Notes: generated by a model from the sequence alone, not told the origin. A stretch of 54,292 nucleotides of DNA from Candidatus Peregrinibacteria bacterium CG10_big_fil_rev_8_21_14_0_10_55_24 (GCA_002772745.1 PFDV01000004.1:25708-79999); one strand, 5' to 3'; numbered from the stretch's first letter, positions 41,755-50,864 are shown. Translations and numbers: made by a program.

Positions 41755-42906
41755 ATGAAGCATTCACCTGAATCACGGGGCTCAATGCACCCCTCTGCAA
41801 GCCCGCATTCCGCACCAACGGAGGTTGGTGCGGCACGCACACAGACCCAAACCGATGCATTGGCGATGGTGGACGCGGCGGAGACCGAAGACACTGCAGT
41901 ATTACCGGTTGAAGTGCAGACCGAGATCGATGAGCTGACCCGGCTCCTCCTGGAAGAAGCACCTGCTGATCATGGGAAGGGTTTCAATTCCACACCGGAG
42001 TATCGGCAGCGCGCTGTGCGTGCCGCCGCCCTATTGCGCGAATACCTCGGGCACGCCAGTCCGCTGTCTGCGCGGGCAGGCGTGTTGTCAACTTCTGTCC
42101 AGAGATACATGGAACGAGATGGCACGGATGTTCTAACACCGGAAGAGACGCAGGCGATCGCAACGCTCAGCAGTGCGCTCGAGGGCAGCGGCCAGTCTTC
42201 ACGCATCGGAGAGGAAGACGGCAAGAAATTACTGGCGCTCGTGCGCTTGCTCCGCAAGGGGAAGCTCGACGAGCAACTGAGGACATTTCGTGAGCAAGAA
42301 CACCTCACGGTGTACCGGCTCTCCAAACAAGAGAAGAAGCACAGGTTGGTTCTGACGAAAAACTTAGTCCCAGAACTTTTTTCAGAGGAGGGGGCACCCA
42401 GCGTGTCTTCCGCAGAACCCCTCTCCGCTGTCCCTGGCACCGCACCGGAGGACGCTCCTGTGCCGGAAACGAACGACGTTGTTCCTGCTGCGGCCACACC
42501 CGAAGCTCCCAAGGAAGAAGCATCTCCAACATCTGCTGCGTCGCACGTTACCGCACCTTCCAATGGAGAAGGATTTTCCCCCGCGAAACTCAGCATCATC
42601 GACCGCCTCACTGCGCAGAATGAAAGGGTACTCACTGCATTGATGGACCTGGAACCCCACGACGAGCGTATTGCTGCACTTGCTTCACTCATGGAACAGA
42701 ATCGCGCTCTTCTCGGAACACTCGGGGTAAAAATTTCTGAACAGTCGCCTGTACCGGTGGAAGCGTCACCTGTGCAAGCTCAAGTTGAAGCCCAAAGCCA
42801 GCAGGCTCCCCTGCAGTACCTCACACCCGGCGGTGGGAAACTCGAGATCAGCCGCGAACTGAGAGGGGTGTTGGTCTTGATTTTGGAGGGTAAGGAGACT
42901 AGTTAA
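41755..42906 (+). CDS. Hypothetical helical protein with Ala/Pro-rich linker
   Basis: 383 residues without signal peptide. A disordered N-terminus (rich in Ser, Thr, Ala) leads to a helical domain (about 50-215: VEVQTEIDELTRLLLEEA, RQRAVRAAALLREYLGHA, EEDGKKLLALVRLLRKGKLD). A Pro/Ala/Glu linker and a second helical segment follow (LSIIDRLTAQNERVLTALMD, IAALASLMEQNRALLGTLG). Both this and the preceding protein share the helix-linker-helix plan. It ends 19 nt before the sigma-factor start. Function unknown. Confidence 0.6.
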   Translation: MKHSPESRGSMHPSASPHSAPTEVGAARTQTQTDALAMVDAAETEDTAVLPVEVQTEIDELTRLLLEEAPADHGKGFNSTPEYRQRAVRAAALLREYLGHASPLSARAGVLSTSVQRYMERDGTDVLTPEETQAIATLSSALEGSGQSSRIGEEDGKKLLALVRLLRKGKLDEQLRTFREQEHLTVYRLSKQEKKHRLVLTKNLVPELFSEEGAPSVSSAEPLSAVPGTAPEDAPVPETNDVVPAAATPEAPKEEASPTSAASHVTAPSNGEGFSPAKLSIIDRLTAQNERVLTALMDLEPHDERIAALASLMEQNRALLGTLGVKISEQSPVPVEASPVQAQVEAQSQQAPLQYLTPGGGKLEISRELRGVLVLILEGKETS

Positions 42907-42925
42907 GAAAAGGCCCTGATTTAAA

Positions 42926-44257
42926 GTGAATCCCACCGCGTCCTCACCGGAATTGCCGTCGGCCCCTTCCCCGATTCTGTCGGACAGGTGGACTGTGTCC
43001 GGTGCGGTGCGCATAGCAACACTGGAACAGATTTGCGCTCTCTGTGACGGTCAAATTTTGAATTTCGAAAGACTGAGGGCGCTCATCCCCTCTCGCCCGG
43101 CGATCAATAGTCCTGCAGCTCCGTGTCCGCCTGTTCCGGAATCTGCAGAGCAACGTGATGCCGCAGCGTCGCCACCCGTGGTCCATCTCACTCCTGGAAC
43201 AGATGATCACCAGCCGTGTAGTCAGGATGGAGTGCCCACGATCCGGAGCAGGACGCACCGACGCATGGGTGCTGTTGCGCTTCCTGTATTCCCCATTGCA
43301 CATTCCGAAACTCAAGATGACCAAAATGAAGTCCTTACCAAGGGCAAGAAGGTGGATCGAATACAAAGGATTCGCGATATGCCACTTAACTTCATACCCA
43401 ATCCCGTATTTCAGGAGGCGACGCATGATGCAAAATTGCATGACGAATTGCTCACCCCCTGCGCGATACAGAAAACGCGTCAGAGGATCCCTTCGGGCTT
43501 ACCAGCGTACTTAGGCTCGCTCTATGCAGTTCCTCTCCTCTCGAAAGAGCAGGAACAGCACCTCTTCCGGCAGATGAACTATCTGAAATTCAGGGCAAGC
43601 ATGCTCCGCAACTCTCTTGATCCCCAATCGCCGTCACAGGAAGCCATGGATGAGATCGTTGCGCTCTATGCCCATGCAGTTGTAGTGAGAAATACCATCA
43701 TTCGCTCGAATCTGCGCCTTGTTGTCTCCATCGCAAAGCGCCATGCACGTGAAGCAGAAGATCTGTTCGAGCACATTAGTGACGGGAATATTTCTCTCAT
43801 GCGGGCTGTTAATTCATTCGATTTTGCAAGAGGATTCAAGTTCAGTACGTATGCTAGCTGGGCAATCATCAAAAACTTCGCTCGCACGATTCCGCAAGAG
43901 AGCCGTCGGCATGCAAGAGAGACGCCCGTTTCCGATGAGGAACTGTTGGCGCTCGTAGGAGGAGAAGAACAATCCCTTGACTACATCGATCAAGCCGACA
44001 GAGTGGGAAAACAAACCGCAACAATGGATCAATTGCTGCAGATATTGGACGAGAGAGAATTTGAAATCATTGTCCTGCGGTTTGGATTGGATGGCGAAGA
44101 AGGGAAGACGCTGAAAGATATCGGAGCGATCATCGGTGTATCAAAGGAGCGTGTTCGGCAATTAGTAGACCGATCCATGGAAAAACTGCAGAGTGAAGCG
44201 GAGGTGGTTGGGGTTGATTATTTCACCCTTTTCCCGGAGGAAGAGCTGACCTCATAA
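42926..44257 (+). CDS. Sigma-70 factor with a long low-complexity N-terminal extension
   Basis: 443 residues from GTG 42926, though the start is uncertain because the first 170 residues are Pro/Ser-rich. The sigma part is clear: IPSGLPAYLGSLYAVPLLSK (region 1.2-like), NTIIRSNLRLVVSIAKRHAR and GNISLMRAVNSFDFARGFKF, STYASWAIIKNFARTIP (region 2). Region 4 is intact: FEIIVLRFGLDGEEGKTLKD and IGVSKERVRQLVDRSMEKLQ. AWAIIKN in place of AWWIRQA is unusual and recalls planctomycete-type factors. It closes a three-gene cluster whose first two genes are unknown. Confidence 0.88.
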   Translation: MNPTASSPELPSAPSPILSDRWTVSGAVRIATLEQICALCDGQILNFERLRALIPSRPAINSPAAPCPPVPESAEQRDAAASPPVVHLTPGTDDHQPCSQDGVPTIRSRTHRRMGAVALPVFPIAHSETQDDQNEVLTKGKKVDRIQRIRDMPLNFIPNPVFQEATHDAKLHDELLTPCAIQKTRQRIPSGLPAYLGSLYAVPLLSKEQEQHLFRQMNYLKFRASMLRNSLDPQSPSQEAMDEIVALYAHAVVVRNTIIRSNLRLVVSIAKRHAREAEDLFEHISDGNISLMRAVNSFDFARGFKFSTYASWAIIKNFARTIPQESRRHARETPVSDEELLALVGGEEQSLDYIDQADRVGKQTATMDQLLQILDEREFEIIVLRFGLDGEEGKTLKDIGAIIGVSKERVRQLVDRSMEKLQSEAEVVGVDYFTLFPEEELTS

Positions 44258-44259
44258 AG

Positions 44260-44436
44260 GTATTCCTTGATTTAATCGATGGTGGAGCTGGAGGCACGAG
44301 TTTCAAACTTTTTGAGCCGCAAAACACCGAACTCATTATAACAGCAGAACGACTGAGAGGACTGACAAATTCACTGTTTTCGATAATTTCCATCCTCAAA
44401 AATCCGCCTGAAAATCCATGGCGATTTGTGATGTAA
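44260..44436 (+). pseudogene. Orphan coding fragment without a start codon
   Basis: The frame KLFEPQNTELIITAERLRGL then TNSLFSIISILKNPPENPWR reads like real protein and is open from 44218 to TAA 44434-44436, but has no ATG, GTG, TTG or CTG start and follows directly on the sigma-factor stop in another frame. It is probably the 3' remnant of a lost gene at the point where the sequence turns AT-rich. Confidence 0.35.
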
Positions 44437-44498
44437 ACGATATATGAGTCAAGAGAGCTGCCGGGACTTTTCAAACTTTTCCCAGAATGAGAAATGGC

Positions 44499-44684
44499 TT
44501 AGTAATAGGGTTTTCCTTTCTCGTCGATACCCAAAGCATTCGGATCATCGAGTGGTTTTTGATCTCGTATCTGTTTGATGGTCATAAGTAGGCCGATGAC
44601 GTTACTCATCTCCACATCGTCCAAATCTGGATCAAAGTCGGCCATAGTGGGCAGACCATAGAATTGTTCGAGAAGAATGTTCAA
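44499..44684 (-). CDS. Small acidic hypothetical protein (61 aa)
   Basis: The product reads MNILLEQFYGLPTMADFDPD, then LDDVEMSNVIGLLMTIKQIR and a polar tail ending GIDEKGKPYY. It uses a TTG start chosen because AGGAG lies 9 nt upstream; ATG 44645 is the alternative. The ORF lies just before the ParB-like gene on the opposite strand, in AT-rich DNA. No family recognised. Confidence 0.5.
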   Translation of the reverse strand: MNILLEQFYGLPTMADFDPDLDDVEMSNVIGLLMTIKQIRDQKPLDDPNALGIDEKGKPYY

Positions 44685-44752
44685 GCACTGTTGCTCCTAA
44701 ATGGAAATACAGCAAGCTTTAAAAAGAGCCATAAAAATGCAATACTACAAAT

Positions 44753-46207
44753 ATGATGACTGCTTCTAGTACTTGGCAAGATTCTAAAGTAGAGATCAAG
44801 GACTTACATTTAGATCTGCAGAATCCAAGAGTGCCTAAGCATGTTAAGGATCACAATGATATAAATCAGATAAGAAATTATTTATTGGAAAAAGAGGATG
44901 TTATTAGTATTGCCGAAAGCATCGTGAGGAGTGGATATCACAAAAGTGCCACCACTATTGTTTGCAAAGAAGGAAATAAATTCATTGTTTTAGATGGAAA
45001 TAGAAGACTTGCTGCATGTGAATTTTTACTGAAGCCCGAACTATCTCCTAATGCTCGTGACAAAAAGAGGTTTGAAGAATTGCAAAAGCTATTGGATATG
45101 GATGAGATCAAAGAAATTAAGATTGCAGTTGCACCAACACGAAAAGCGGCCGAAAAAGAAATTTGGGATATTCATGTTAAACCATTACTAAAACCTTGGC
45201 AGGTCTTACAAAAATTGAGGATGTATCGAAATTTGGTTGATTCTGGTGTTGATATGCAATCTGCGGCAAAGGAGTATGGAGTATTGAAGAGCGACTTTAA
45301 GAATGATTTAGCAAAATTATTCTTTTATGAACGAATCCTTGAAGAAACTCCTGATGCTAAGGGGCAAGATGAGCTTCTAGGTTCGGGTTTCAACAAGATA
45401 GACAGAGCAATTTTAAGTTCAAATGGCAAAAAACTGCTTGGTTATGAAATCGATGATAATGGAAGAGTAAATCCGACTGACCAAAATAGCTTCAATGCCA
45501 AGCTCAAAAAGTTAGTACCGTTTATAGTTGAGCCAGGTCACATTGAAGCACAGGCTAGTCAGGAAAAATTAAAAGAAACTATTTTTTTCAAAATTGATCC
45601 TAAAGCATTTCCGCTTAAATCTGCGAGTAAGACCAAGTCTGCACCTCTTCAGAAGAATACAAAGAAATCAGCAAAAGTACCGAAAGGCTCTTTAGTGAAG
45701 CCAGATTGGATTACTCACGAAGAATATCTGCAATATATAGGGAGCGATAGGGTAAAAAAGATGTTGCAAGAAATGAAATCGCTTGATCCCACAGATCATG
45801 AAAATATTCTTATTGTATCTTTACGGGTGCTTCTGGAGCTTTCTCTTTACCATCAGCTTGAGGGGAAGGGGCATATTCAAAAAATGATAAAAGACTATAA
45901 GGCATCTATATCTGCTAAAAATGCCAATAATGCTAAGAGCGGTAAACCTCTATTGCAAACCAAGCAAAATTGGAGTCCTTCTTTCAGGGAGATGTTAGAT
46001 TTTATTACAGACGCATCAAATAACATTATTGCTGATCCTCACGCTCTGACCGCTCTGCAAAAAGTTATAAAAGGTGATACAAATTTTGTAGAAGATTTAA
46101 ATACATTTATTCATAATGCACGCTACATGCCTAAAAAAGGTGATTCGGAAAAAACATGGTCTCATTTTGGGAGATTATTATTTGAAATCACTTCTAAAAT
46201 TTCGTGA
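44753..46207 (+). CDS. ParB N-terminal-domain-like protein
   Basis: 484 residues, AT-rich. The N-terminal part has the ParB/Srx layout: IKDLHLDLQNPR, a Ser/Ile helix (IAESIVRSGYHKSATTIVC) and then FIVLDGNRRLAACEFLL, where DGNRR corresponds to the GxxRR loop that binds CTP in ParB relatives. A helical middle (KPWQVLQKLRMYRNLVDSGV) resembles the ParB helix-turn-helix region. The C-terminal 200 residues are Lys-rich and helical. It overlaps the adenine methyltransferase start by 4 nt, so the two form a unit, as in phage- or defence-associated modules. AATACT lies 6 nt before the start. Confidence 0.75.
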   Translation: MMTASSTWQDSKVEIKDLHLDLQNPRVPKHVKDHNDINQIRNYLLEKEDVISIAESIVRSGYHKSATTIVCKEGNKFIVLDGNRRLAACEFLLKPELSPNARDKKRFEELQKLLDMDEIKEIKIAVAPTRKAAEKEIWDIHVKPLLKPWQVLQKLRMYRNLVDSGVDMQSAAKEYGVLKSDFKNDLAKLFFYERILEETPDAKGQDELLGSGFNKIDRAILSSNGKKLLGYEIDDNGRVNPTDQNSFNAKLKKLVPFIVEPGHIEAQASQEKLKETIFFKIDPKAFPLKSASKTKSAPLQKNTKKSAKVPKGSLVKPDWITHEEYLQYIGSDRVKKMLQEMKSLDPTDHENILIVSLRVLLELSLYHQLEGKGHIQKMIKDYKASISAKNANNAKSGKPLLQTKQNWSPSFREMLDFITDASNNIIADPHALTALQKVIKGDTNFVEDLNTFIHNARYMPKKGDSEKTWSHFGRLLFEITSKIS

Positions 46208-47061
46208 TGTTCTATTCTCCTCTACGATACCCAGGCGGCAAACAAAAACTTGCGAAATTCATCTCTCAAGTTTGCGAATTAAATAACATTAGTGGCCATT
46301 ATATTGAACCATATGCGGGAGGGGCATCAGTAGCGTTATTTCTTCTACTGGAAGAGAGGGTCTCTAAAATAACTATTAATGATGCTGATCGCTCCATTTA
46401 TGCATTCTGGCATTCAGCATTATATGAAACTAAAAAGTTTTGTAACTTGATAGAAATAACAGAGGTAAACATCGAAAATTGGCATAAGGCAAAAGCAGTA
46501 CAGCAAAAGAAGGATAGGGCTCCATTATTAGCATTAGGTTTCTCAACTTTCTTTTTAAATAGAACCAACATTTCTGGAACTTTAAATGCGGGAGTTATTG
46601 GTAGCTATAAGCAGACAGGTAAATACAAGATCGATTGTCGGTTTAATAAAACTACTTTAATCGAAAGAATTAAGAGAATTTCTGCGCGTAAAAATGATAT
46701 TGTCCTTCACAATCTTGATGCTATTGAACTCATAAAAAAGCTACAAAAAGAATCTTCGGAGTCGAATTCAATCTATTACTTTGACCCACCGTATTATTTG
46801 AAGGGCAAATCGCTATATATGAACCATTACGAACATGAGGATCATCGGGAGATTTCTGATCTCATTCAAAGTATAAAAAATGTTAATTGGATTGTTTCTT
46901 ATGATAATGTTCCACAAATCAGAAAATTATATAAAAACATTCAGAAGCGAAAAGTATATTCACTGGGATATTCAGCTCATGGTATTAGAAAGGGCAAAGA
47001 AATATTATTTTTCAATAATCAAATATTGGTCCCAAAAATTAAAGATCCTATTAAGGTCTGA
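46204..47061 (+). CDS. D12-class N6-adenine DNA methyltransferase
   Basis: 285 residues, about the length of Dam-type enzymes. LRYPGGKQKLAKFI and YIEPYAGGASVAL form the SAM-binding region, and IYYFDPPYYLKGKS holds the DPPY catalytic motif; order and spacing are those of the D12 (alpha) group. It methylates adenine in a short DNA site that cannot be read from sequence. It is translationally coupled to the ParB-like gene, and no restriction enzyme is next to it, so it may be an orphan or use the ParB-like protein as partner. Confidence 0.92.
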   Translation: MMFYSPLRYPGGKQKLAKFISQVCELNNISGHYIEPYAGGASVALFLLLEERVSKITINDADRSIYAFWHSALYETKKFCNLIEITEVNIENWHKAKAVQQKKDRAPLLALGFSTFFLNRTNISGTLNAGVIGSYKQTGKYKIDCRFNKTTLIERIKRISARKNDIVLHNLDAIELIKKLQKESSESNSIYYFDPPYYLKGKSLYMNHYEHEDHREISDLIQSIKNVNWIVSYDNVPQIRKLYKNIQKRKVYSLGYSAHGIRKGKEILFFNNQILVPKIKDPIKV

Positions 47062-47551
47062 TGTCTTGGTAGGGAATCAGCGGCAATTCATAGGATAGCG
47101 TGAGGGGGTGCCCAGGTTGACCTTTGCCGGTGATAGTAATAGCCATTGTTGCTACTTGATGTGCGTTGAGCCAATCAAGGACGACCAAATCTTGTCGTAG
47201 GTGCAGACCGTGGTTACCCCAGGCACAAACGATTGGTCCTTGATATGGATCACCTTTTGCTGTTCGGATCGCTGTATCGAAATGCTTTTTATTGTCTGGT
47301 TCCTGCGGTGCCGGATGTTTCTTCATCTCTTCTGGATCAGATGTACGAACTGCGAATAAATTAACAACGCGCAAGCTGCCGCAACCCCATTTCTTTGAGA
47401 AGCCAATGCACTTGCGGATTGTTTGGTCATCGACGGTTGCATCTGCCGTTGAGGGATTTCACATAATGAAGGTGGCGATCTTCGGACTTGATCCGAACTC
47501 GCGAGTCAGCAAATAGCGATACGTGCCGCAGTCGGAGATAATCGCATTCAT
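47051..47551 (-). pseudogene. DUF1643 gene interrupted by an in-frame TGA
   Basis: From ATG 47551 the frame reads MNAIISDCGTYRYLLTREFG...KIATFIM, then TGA at 47459-47461, then NPSTADATVDDQTIRKCIGF...SLRVVNLFAVRTSDPEEM to TAA-type stop at 47051. FIM-x-NPSTADA is the conserved core of DUF1643, where the missing residue is normally Leu; TTA or TTG to TGA is one base change. The rest (AWGNHGL, GKGQPGHPLTLSYELPL) is intact. It is a recent nonsense mutation, since no decay is seen elsewhere. DUF1643 proteins are often found in phage and defence islands. Confidence 0.75.
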
Positions 47552-47682
47552 TTGTAGATTGGATTTTAGCAGTTTTATCTGCTGAGTTTAACTCCCGTTA
47601 GCTTGAGATATTTATCTTTTCAAACCGACTTTTGCTCTTCAGATAAACAAAATCCTGAATTGTGTTCTATATAGTGGTGGAG

Positions 47683-47787
47683 ATGATTAAAAATTCGTGG
47701 AACCAATTAGAGCAGATGGTTTTAGCTTGGGCAGAGCAATTGGCATCTGGTCCGATCAGAATAAATCAATCGATAGGTCAGGCCTAA
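47683..47787 (+). CDS. Very small ORF (34 aa), doubtful
   Basis: ATG 47683 opens MIKNSWNQLEQMVLAWAEQL, then ASGPIRINQSIGQA. GGAG lies close upstream and TATATA further up. It overlaps the end of the convergent toxin-like gene. It could be a truncated gene start; support is thin. Confidence 0.2.
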   Translation: MIKNSWNQLEQMVLAWAEQLASGPIRINQSIGQA

Positions 47788-48262
47788 TGAGAAGCAAGAT
47801 CGCTTGCCAGTCTTCTCTGCGCTTAGGATCAGATGGAATTGGGAAGGTTTTTGTTGCATTTGCAATTTGATCTAGGTCTGACTGATTGATATCTCCATAT
47901 TTTTCTACTTCCTGTGCTTGCGCTCTTTGCTTGAAATAGTCAAACGTCATCATTTGTATAAATCGCAGATTGACGTAAGTAATTTTTGGAAAGATAGGGC
48001 TCCCTAATCGGATGCAATGACTGTCGTTCTTATAGTCGTCTTGTGATGTGCAAATTGCTATAGGGACTTTTTGTAAGCTCAAATCTAGGTCGGAGAGACA
48101 TACGAAGAATTTATTTTTCACTTGGGTTAGTGAATCAGGCAACAGATACTCCAAATTGTTGCAATGAAAACATGAACCTTTTGCCAAGGCCTGGGCCAAT
48201 AGTGGTTCAGGAAATTTGTGAAGTAAGCCCAATCTCTTGACGGGTAATTGTACTAAAATCAA
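47756..48262 (-). CDS. Putative toxin partner of the Panacea antitoxin
   Basis: Up to 168 residues; the start is uncertain because the frame overlaps the antitoxin gene by 56 nt and the first 25 residues are poorly conserved in look. The core (KNKFFVCLSDLDLSLQKVPI, then AICTSQDDYKNDSHCIRLG and PKITYVNLRFIQMMTFDYF) has the beta-rich, MazF/PemK-reminiscent pattern of small toxins that contain VITSQD-like strands, but this is a weak resemblance. Identity as toxin rests mainly on its overlap with a Panacea-domain gene. The final helices are polar. Confidence 0.45.
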   Translation of the reverse strand: MILVQLPVKRLGLLHKFPEPLLAQALAKGSCFHCNNLEYLLPDSLTQVKNKFFVCLSDLDLSLQKVPIAICTSQDDYKNDSHCIRLGSPIFPKITYVNLRFIQMMTFDYFKQRAQAQEVEKYGDINQSDLDQIANATKTFPIPSDPKRREDWQAILLLIRPDLSIDLF

Positions 48263-48749
48263 GAGGGGCTTTTTCTCCCGGCTTTAATCCCTTCTTTTGA
48301 GCAGACTCCATCGGCGGCGTTTTGTATGCCAACGTCTTTAAGCCATTGAAATCTAAATCTTTCACTTTCAAAACCACCCTCTTAGTAATTGCTGCCTCTA
48401 AATCTGAGAGCCTCTGTATATGAACATAAGAAATTGAACTGTGTTTTGTTTTACTTTCAACATCACTAGGACCGAGTACACCTTTGTGAATTAAATCCTT
48501 TCTATAATCATAGATTCTATTATCAAAAGGGCCGAAATCCCACCACTTCCAATTTAAGTTCGTAATTTTGTTTCCCGTATATCGATAACTTGCAACATCG
48601 CAAAGGTACAAAGTTTTTGTAAGAAAGAAAATGTCACACCTTTTATTGTTTTCAGTTAACAACGCATAAATATAAGTCGCCAGATCCTTGGTTTTCTGAT
48701 CCAGCCGCTGCCCAAAGATACTTTCAAACATATTGTACAAAGTGTGCAT
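48207..48749 (-). CDS. Panacea-domain (SocA/DUF4065-like) antitoxin
   Basis: 180 residues. IFFLTKTLYLCDVASYRYTG, KITNLNWKWWDFGPFDNRIY and DYRKDLIHKGVLG follow the Panacea domain pattern (LLYLADvasyr, then Wxx..GPf..xvY). Panacea proteins are antitoxins that neutralise many unrelated toxins, usually encoded next to them. Here the downstream gene overlaps by 56 nt, which fits a co-translated pair. ATG 48731 is an alternative start. Confidence 0.72.
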   Translation of the reverse strand: MHTLYNMFESIFGQRLDQKTKDLATYIYALLTENNKRCDIFFLTKTLYLCDVASYRYTGNKITNLNWKWWDFGPFDNRIYDYRKDLIHKGVLGPSDVESKTKHSSISYVHIQRLSDLEAAITKRVVLKVKDLDFNGLKTLAYKTPPMESAQKKGLKPGEKAPLDFSTITRQEIGLTSQIS

Positions 48750-48841
48750 AAATTTAGCTTATAGTGATGGAATGGACAATATATAGGTGTTGACGCATGT
48801 AAATACCTTTAATTACATCTCTCAGACTCACTTAGAGGTGT

Positions 48842-50800
48842 CTATGGCTGAAGTATGCCAATAAGTTGATTTGTACTATCGAGCAAGTCATCACTAAGCG
48901 AATCTTCGATTTTTGACGTTTGCTCTATAGAATCACGAATATAAAGCATCGTGTTATAAAGCGGCATTATCCCTTGAACTGCCTTTTGAGAATGGCCGTA
49001 ACCTTTTTTAAATTCATTGAGTTTATCTGTCAAAAACTCAACTGTTCTCTCGCAATCCCCTTTCCAATCTCCTGCAGCGTGTTCTGCCCTCCTTTTCCAT
49101 GCTGCAATTTTTCTTTCTAACAAAGGCCGTAACGGTTCCTTAGGACGTATTGCGGTGGGTCTGAGCGTTGAAAAATGAGTTCCGAAAAATAAATAGTTTC
49201 TCCATTCCAGCGGATCATTAGGGTTCGCATGTAACTTCAGTGCATCCCAGAATGATTGCAGGAGTGTCTTTGTCATAATCTCGTCATAGAAGGCACATGC
49301 TACATAAGCTGCCGGACTTGGCATCGAAACAGGCCAGCATGTTCCGATATAGCATCGTGCTCCTGCAAAAATAAAAGACGATGCTAGTTCTGAGATGGAA
49401 CTACAAGAATTATTGAAAACGACAGGATTCAAATCAGTGACGTGGTATGAACCCAAGGATGCGCCATCGTAGCAAAAGATTTGATTTGAGTGAGGCACAT
49501 AATTAATTGGCTGCCTTTCTGGTTTTGAGTTCCTTATAACAGCAAATCTCATTTCCATAGGAAAAGTTTTGAAATCACTTTCCTTCCATGGAACACCATC
49601 AAATGTTGCCCTCTTAAAAATCGCCTTCGTACCTACTCTAATCATTCCATCCTTATCTGGTTTAGCTAATTGAGGCTTCGCGGTGATTACCTCCTCAACA
49701 ATCATTTCATGTGTTTTTCCCTCATATTCAAATTCGTACTTGCATCTATAGCCCTCACCCTCTCCCCCGTGTGCTGAGATATGCAATAACTCCATCGGGA
49801 AAAAATGGATAAAGCTCTCCAGTTCTTCCACAGAAGCCTGCTCTTTTTCAGATATAACCGCGTAGTAATGACAATCTCTCGATAGTTTTTGCAGAACAAA
49901 ATCCACCTCATCAAATCCTCCATTTTGATTAAATCTCTCAGGAGCAAAAACTACGCCCAATCCTATGAAAGAGTGATGATGCTCCCACCAAATGTTATTA
50001 AACAAAAATCTGCAAAGATCAGGATATCGAAGGACATGGCTAACGGGACACCCATCACGAAATGCTAGTCCGTACGGCAATCCTGTCGTTATAAAGGTCG
50101 CAGATTTATAGGGACTCAAATCAATTGAGCACTGATCATTAATTTTTTTCTCTACCTCTTGCAATATTGCCTTGGCCTTATCAGGGTTTTTGACCAAATT
50201 GCCGTCGATCTCACTAAATTTATCCTGAACCTCTTCTGCTTCCTGCCTACTTACTTTATTAAGAATTTTCAACCCTGCACGAAAAGCAAAAGCATAATTC
50301 GCAGTAATCACATCTGATAAATCACCCTCTGCTTCAAGGGCGAACAAATCATCGCCAGCAGATAGATCTAAATTTAGGGGTGCAGCTTTTTCATCTGGGA
50401 TGAGTAGCAAGTTGTTTCTCTTCGCGTGAAGTAAGCCGATGGCAAAATCTTGTGAGCGGCATCGTAGCTCACCCTCGAATTTCTTTTTAAGAAACCTGAG
50501 TCTCCCCTTTACCATGAAGCCACTGTGGATCTTGATGACCCTGTAACCCTTTAGCCTGCTCTTTAGCGCTTCCTCTTCGTCCTCTTCTAAGCCAGCAAGT
50601 ATTACAACCTGTGGATCAAGCATCTTTATGGCTTTCGATTTTCTCCCTGGCTCAAATTCGTGTAGCCATAGTCTTGGTGCATAGAAAACGGAAAAATAGG
50701 TGTCCTTTTCGTTAAAATAAGACGAAATGGATGCCGCTAGGTTCGCATTTCCAGCTATACAAGCCACTCTGGTTTCAAAATCAGGAATCTTTGTTTCCAT
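48842..50800 (-). CDS. CHAT-domain (caspase-like) protease
   Basis: 652 residues, AT-rich. The C-terminal half is a CHAT protease: LLHISAHGGEGEGY supplies the catalytic His (His344), and VVFNNSCSSISELASSFIFA the catalytic Cys (Cys466), followed by the typical GARCYIGTCWPVS and Ala/Phe helix. The N-terminal 330 residues are not recognised and may sense a trigger. CHAT proteases act in several bacterial defence and cell-death pathways. It is divergently transcribed from the TPR-HEPN gene, with 64 nt between start codons, so the two are likely co-regulated. Confidence 0.85.
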   Translation of the reverse strand: METKIPDFETRVACIAGNANLAASISSYFNEKDTYFSVFYAPRLWLHEFEPGRKSKAIKMLDPQVVILAGLEEDEEEALKSRLKGYRVIKIHSGFMVKGRLRFLKKKFEGELRCRSQDFAIGLLHAKRNNLLLIPDEKAAPLNLDLSAGDDLFALEAEGDLSDVITANYAFAFRAGLKILNKVSRQEAEEVQDKFSEIDGNLVKNPDKAKAILQEVEKKINDQCSIDLSPYKSATFITTGLPYGLAFRDGCPVSHVLRYPDLCRFLFNNIWWEHHHSFIGLGVVFAPERFNQNGGFDEVDFVLQKLSRDCHYYAVISEKEQASVEELESFIHFFPMELLHISAHGGEGEGYRCKYEFEYEGKTHEMIVEEVITAKPQLAKPDKDGMIRVGTKAIFKRATFDGVPWKESDFKTFPMEMRFAVIRNSKPERQPINYVPHSNQIFCYDGASLGSYHVTDLNPVVFNNSCSSISELASSFIFAGARCYIGTCWPVSMPSPAAYVACAFYDEIMTKTLLQSFWDALKLHANPNDPLEWRNYLFFGTHFSTLRPTAIRPKEPLRPLLERKIAAWKRRAEHAAGDWKGDCERTVEFLTDKLNEFKKGYGHSQKAVQGIMPLYNTMLYIRDSIEQTSKIEDSLSDDLLDSTNQLIGILQP

Positions 50801-50864
50801 CTGAAAAATGTGAATGGTGATTTTGGGCTAAAATAGCGTTCATACTTCTTATTTTAGACTATTC

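Noticed and set aside
44223-44474. An 83-codon minus-strand frame after the third sigma factor
   Set aside because: Its product is Ser/Pro-rich and less protein-like than the opposite-strand fragment, and it has no start signals.
47459-47461. UGA recoded as Gly or Trp (as in some CPR lineages)
   Set aside because: The family residue here is Leu, and UGA serves as the real stop of ribE, the radical SAM gene and the ECF sigma gene inside ATGA overlaps.
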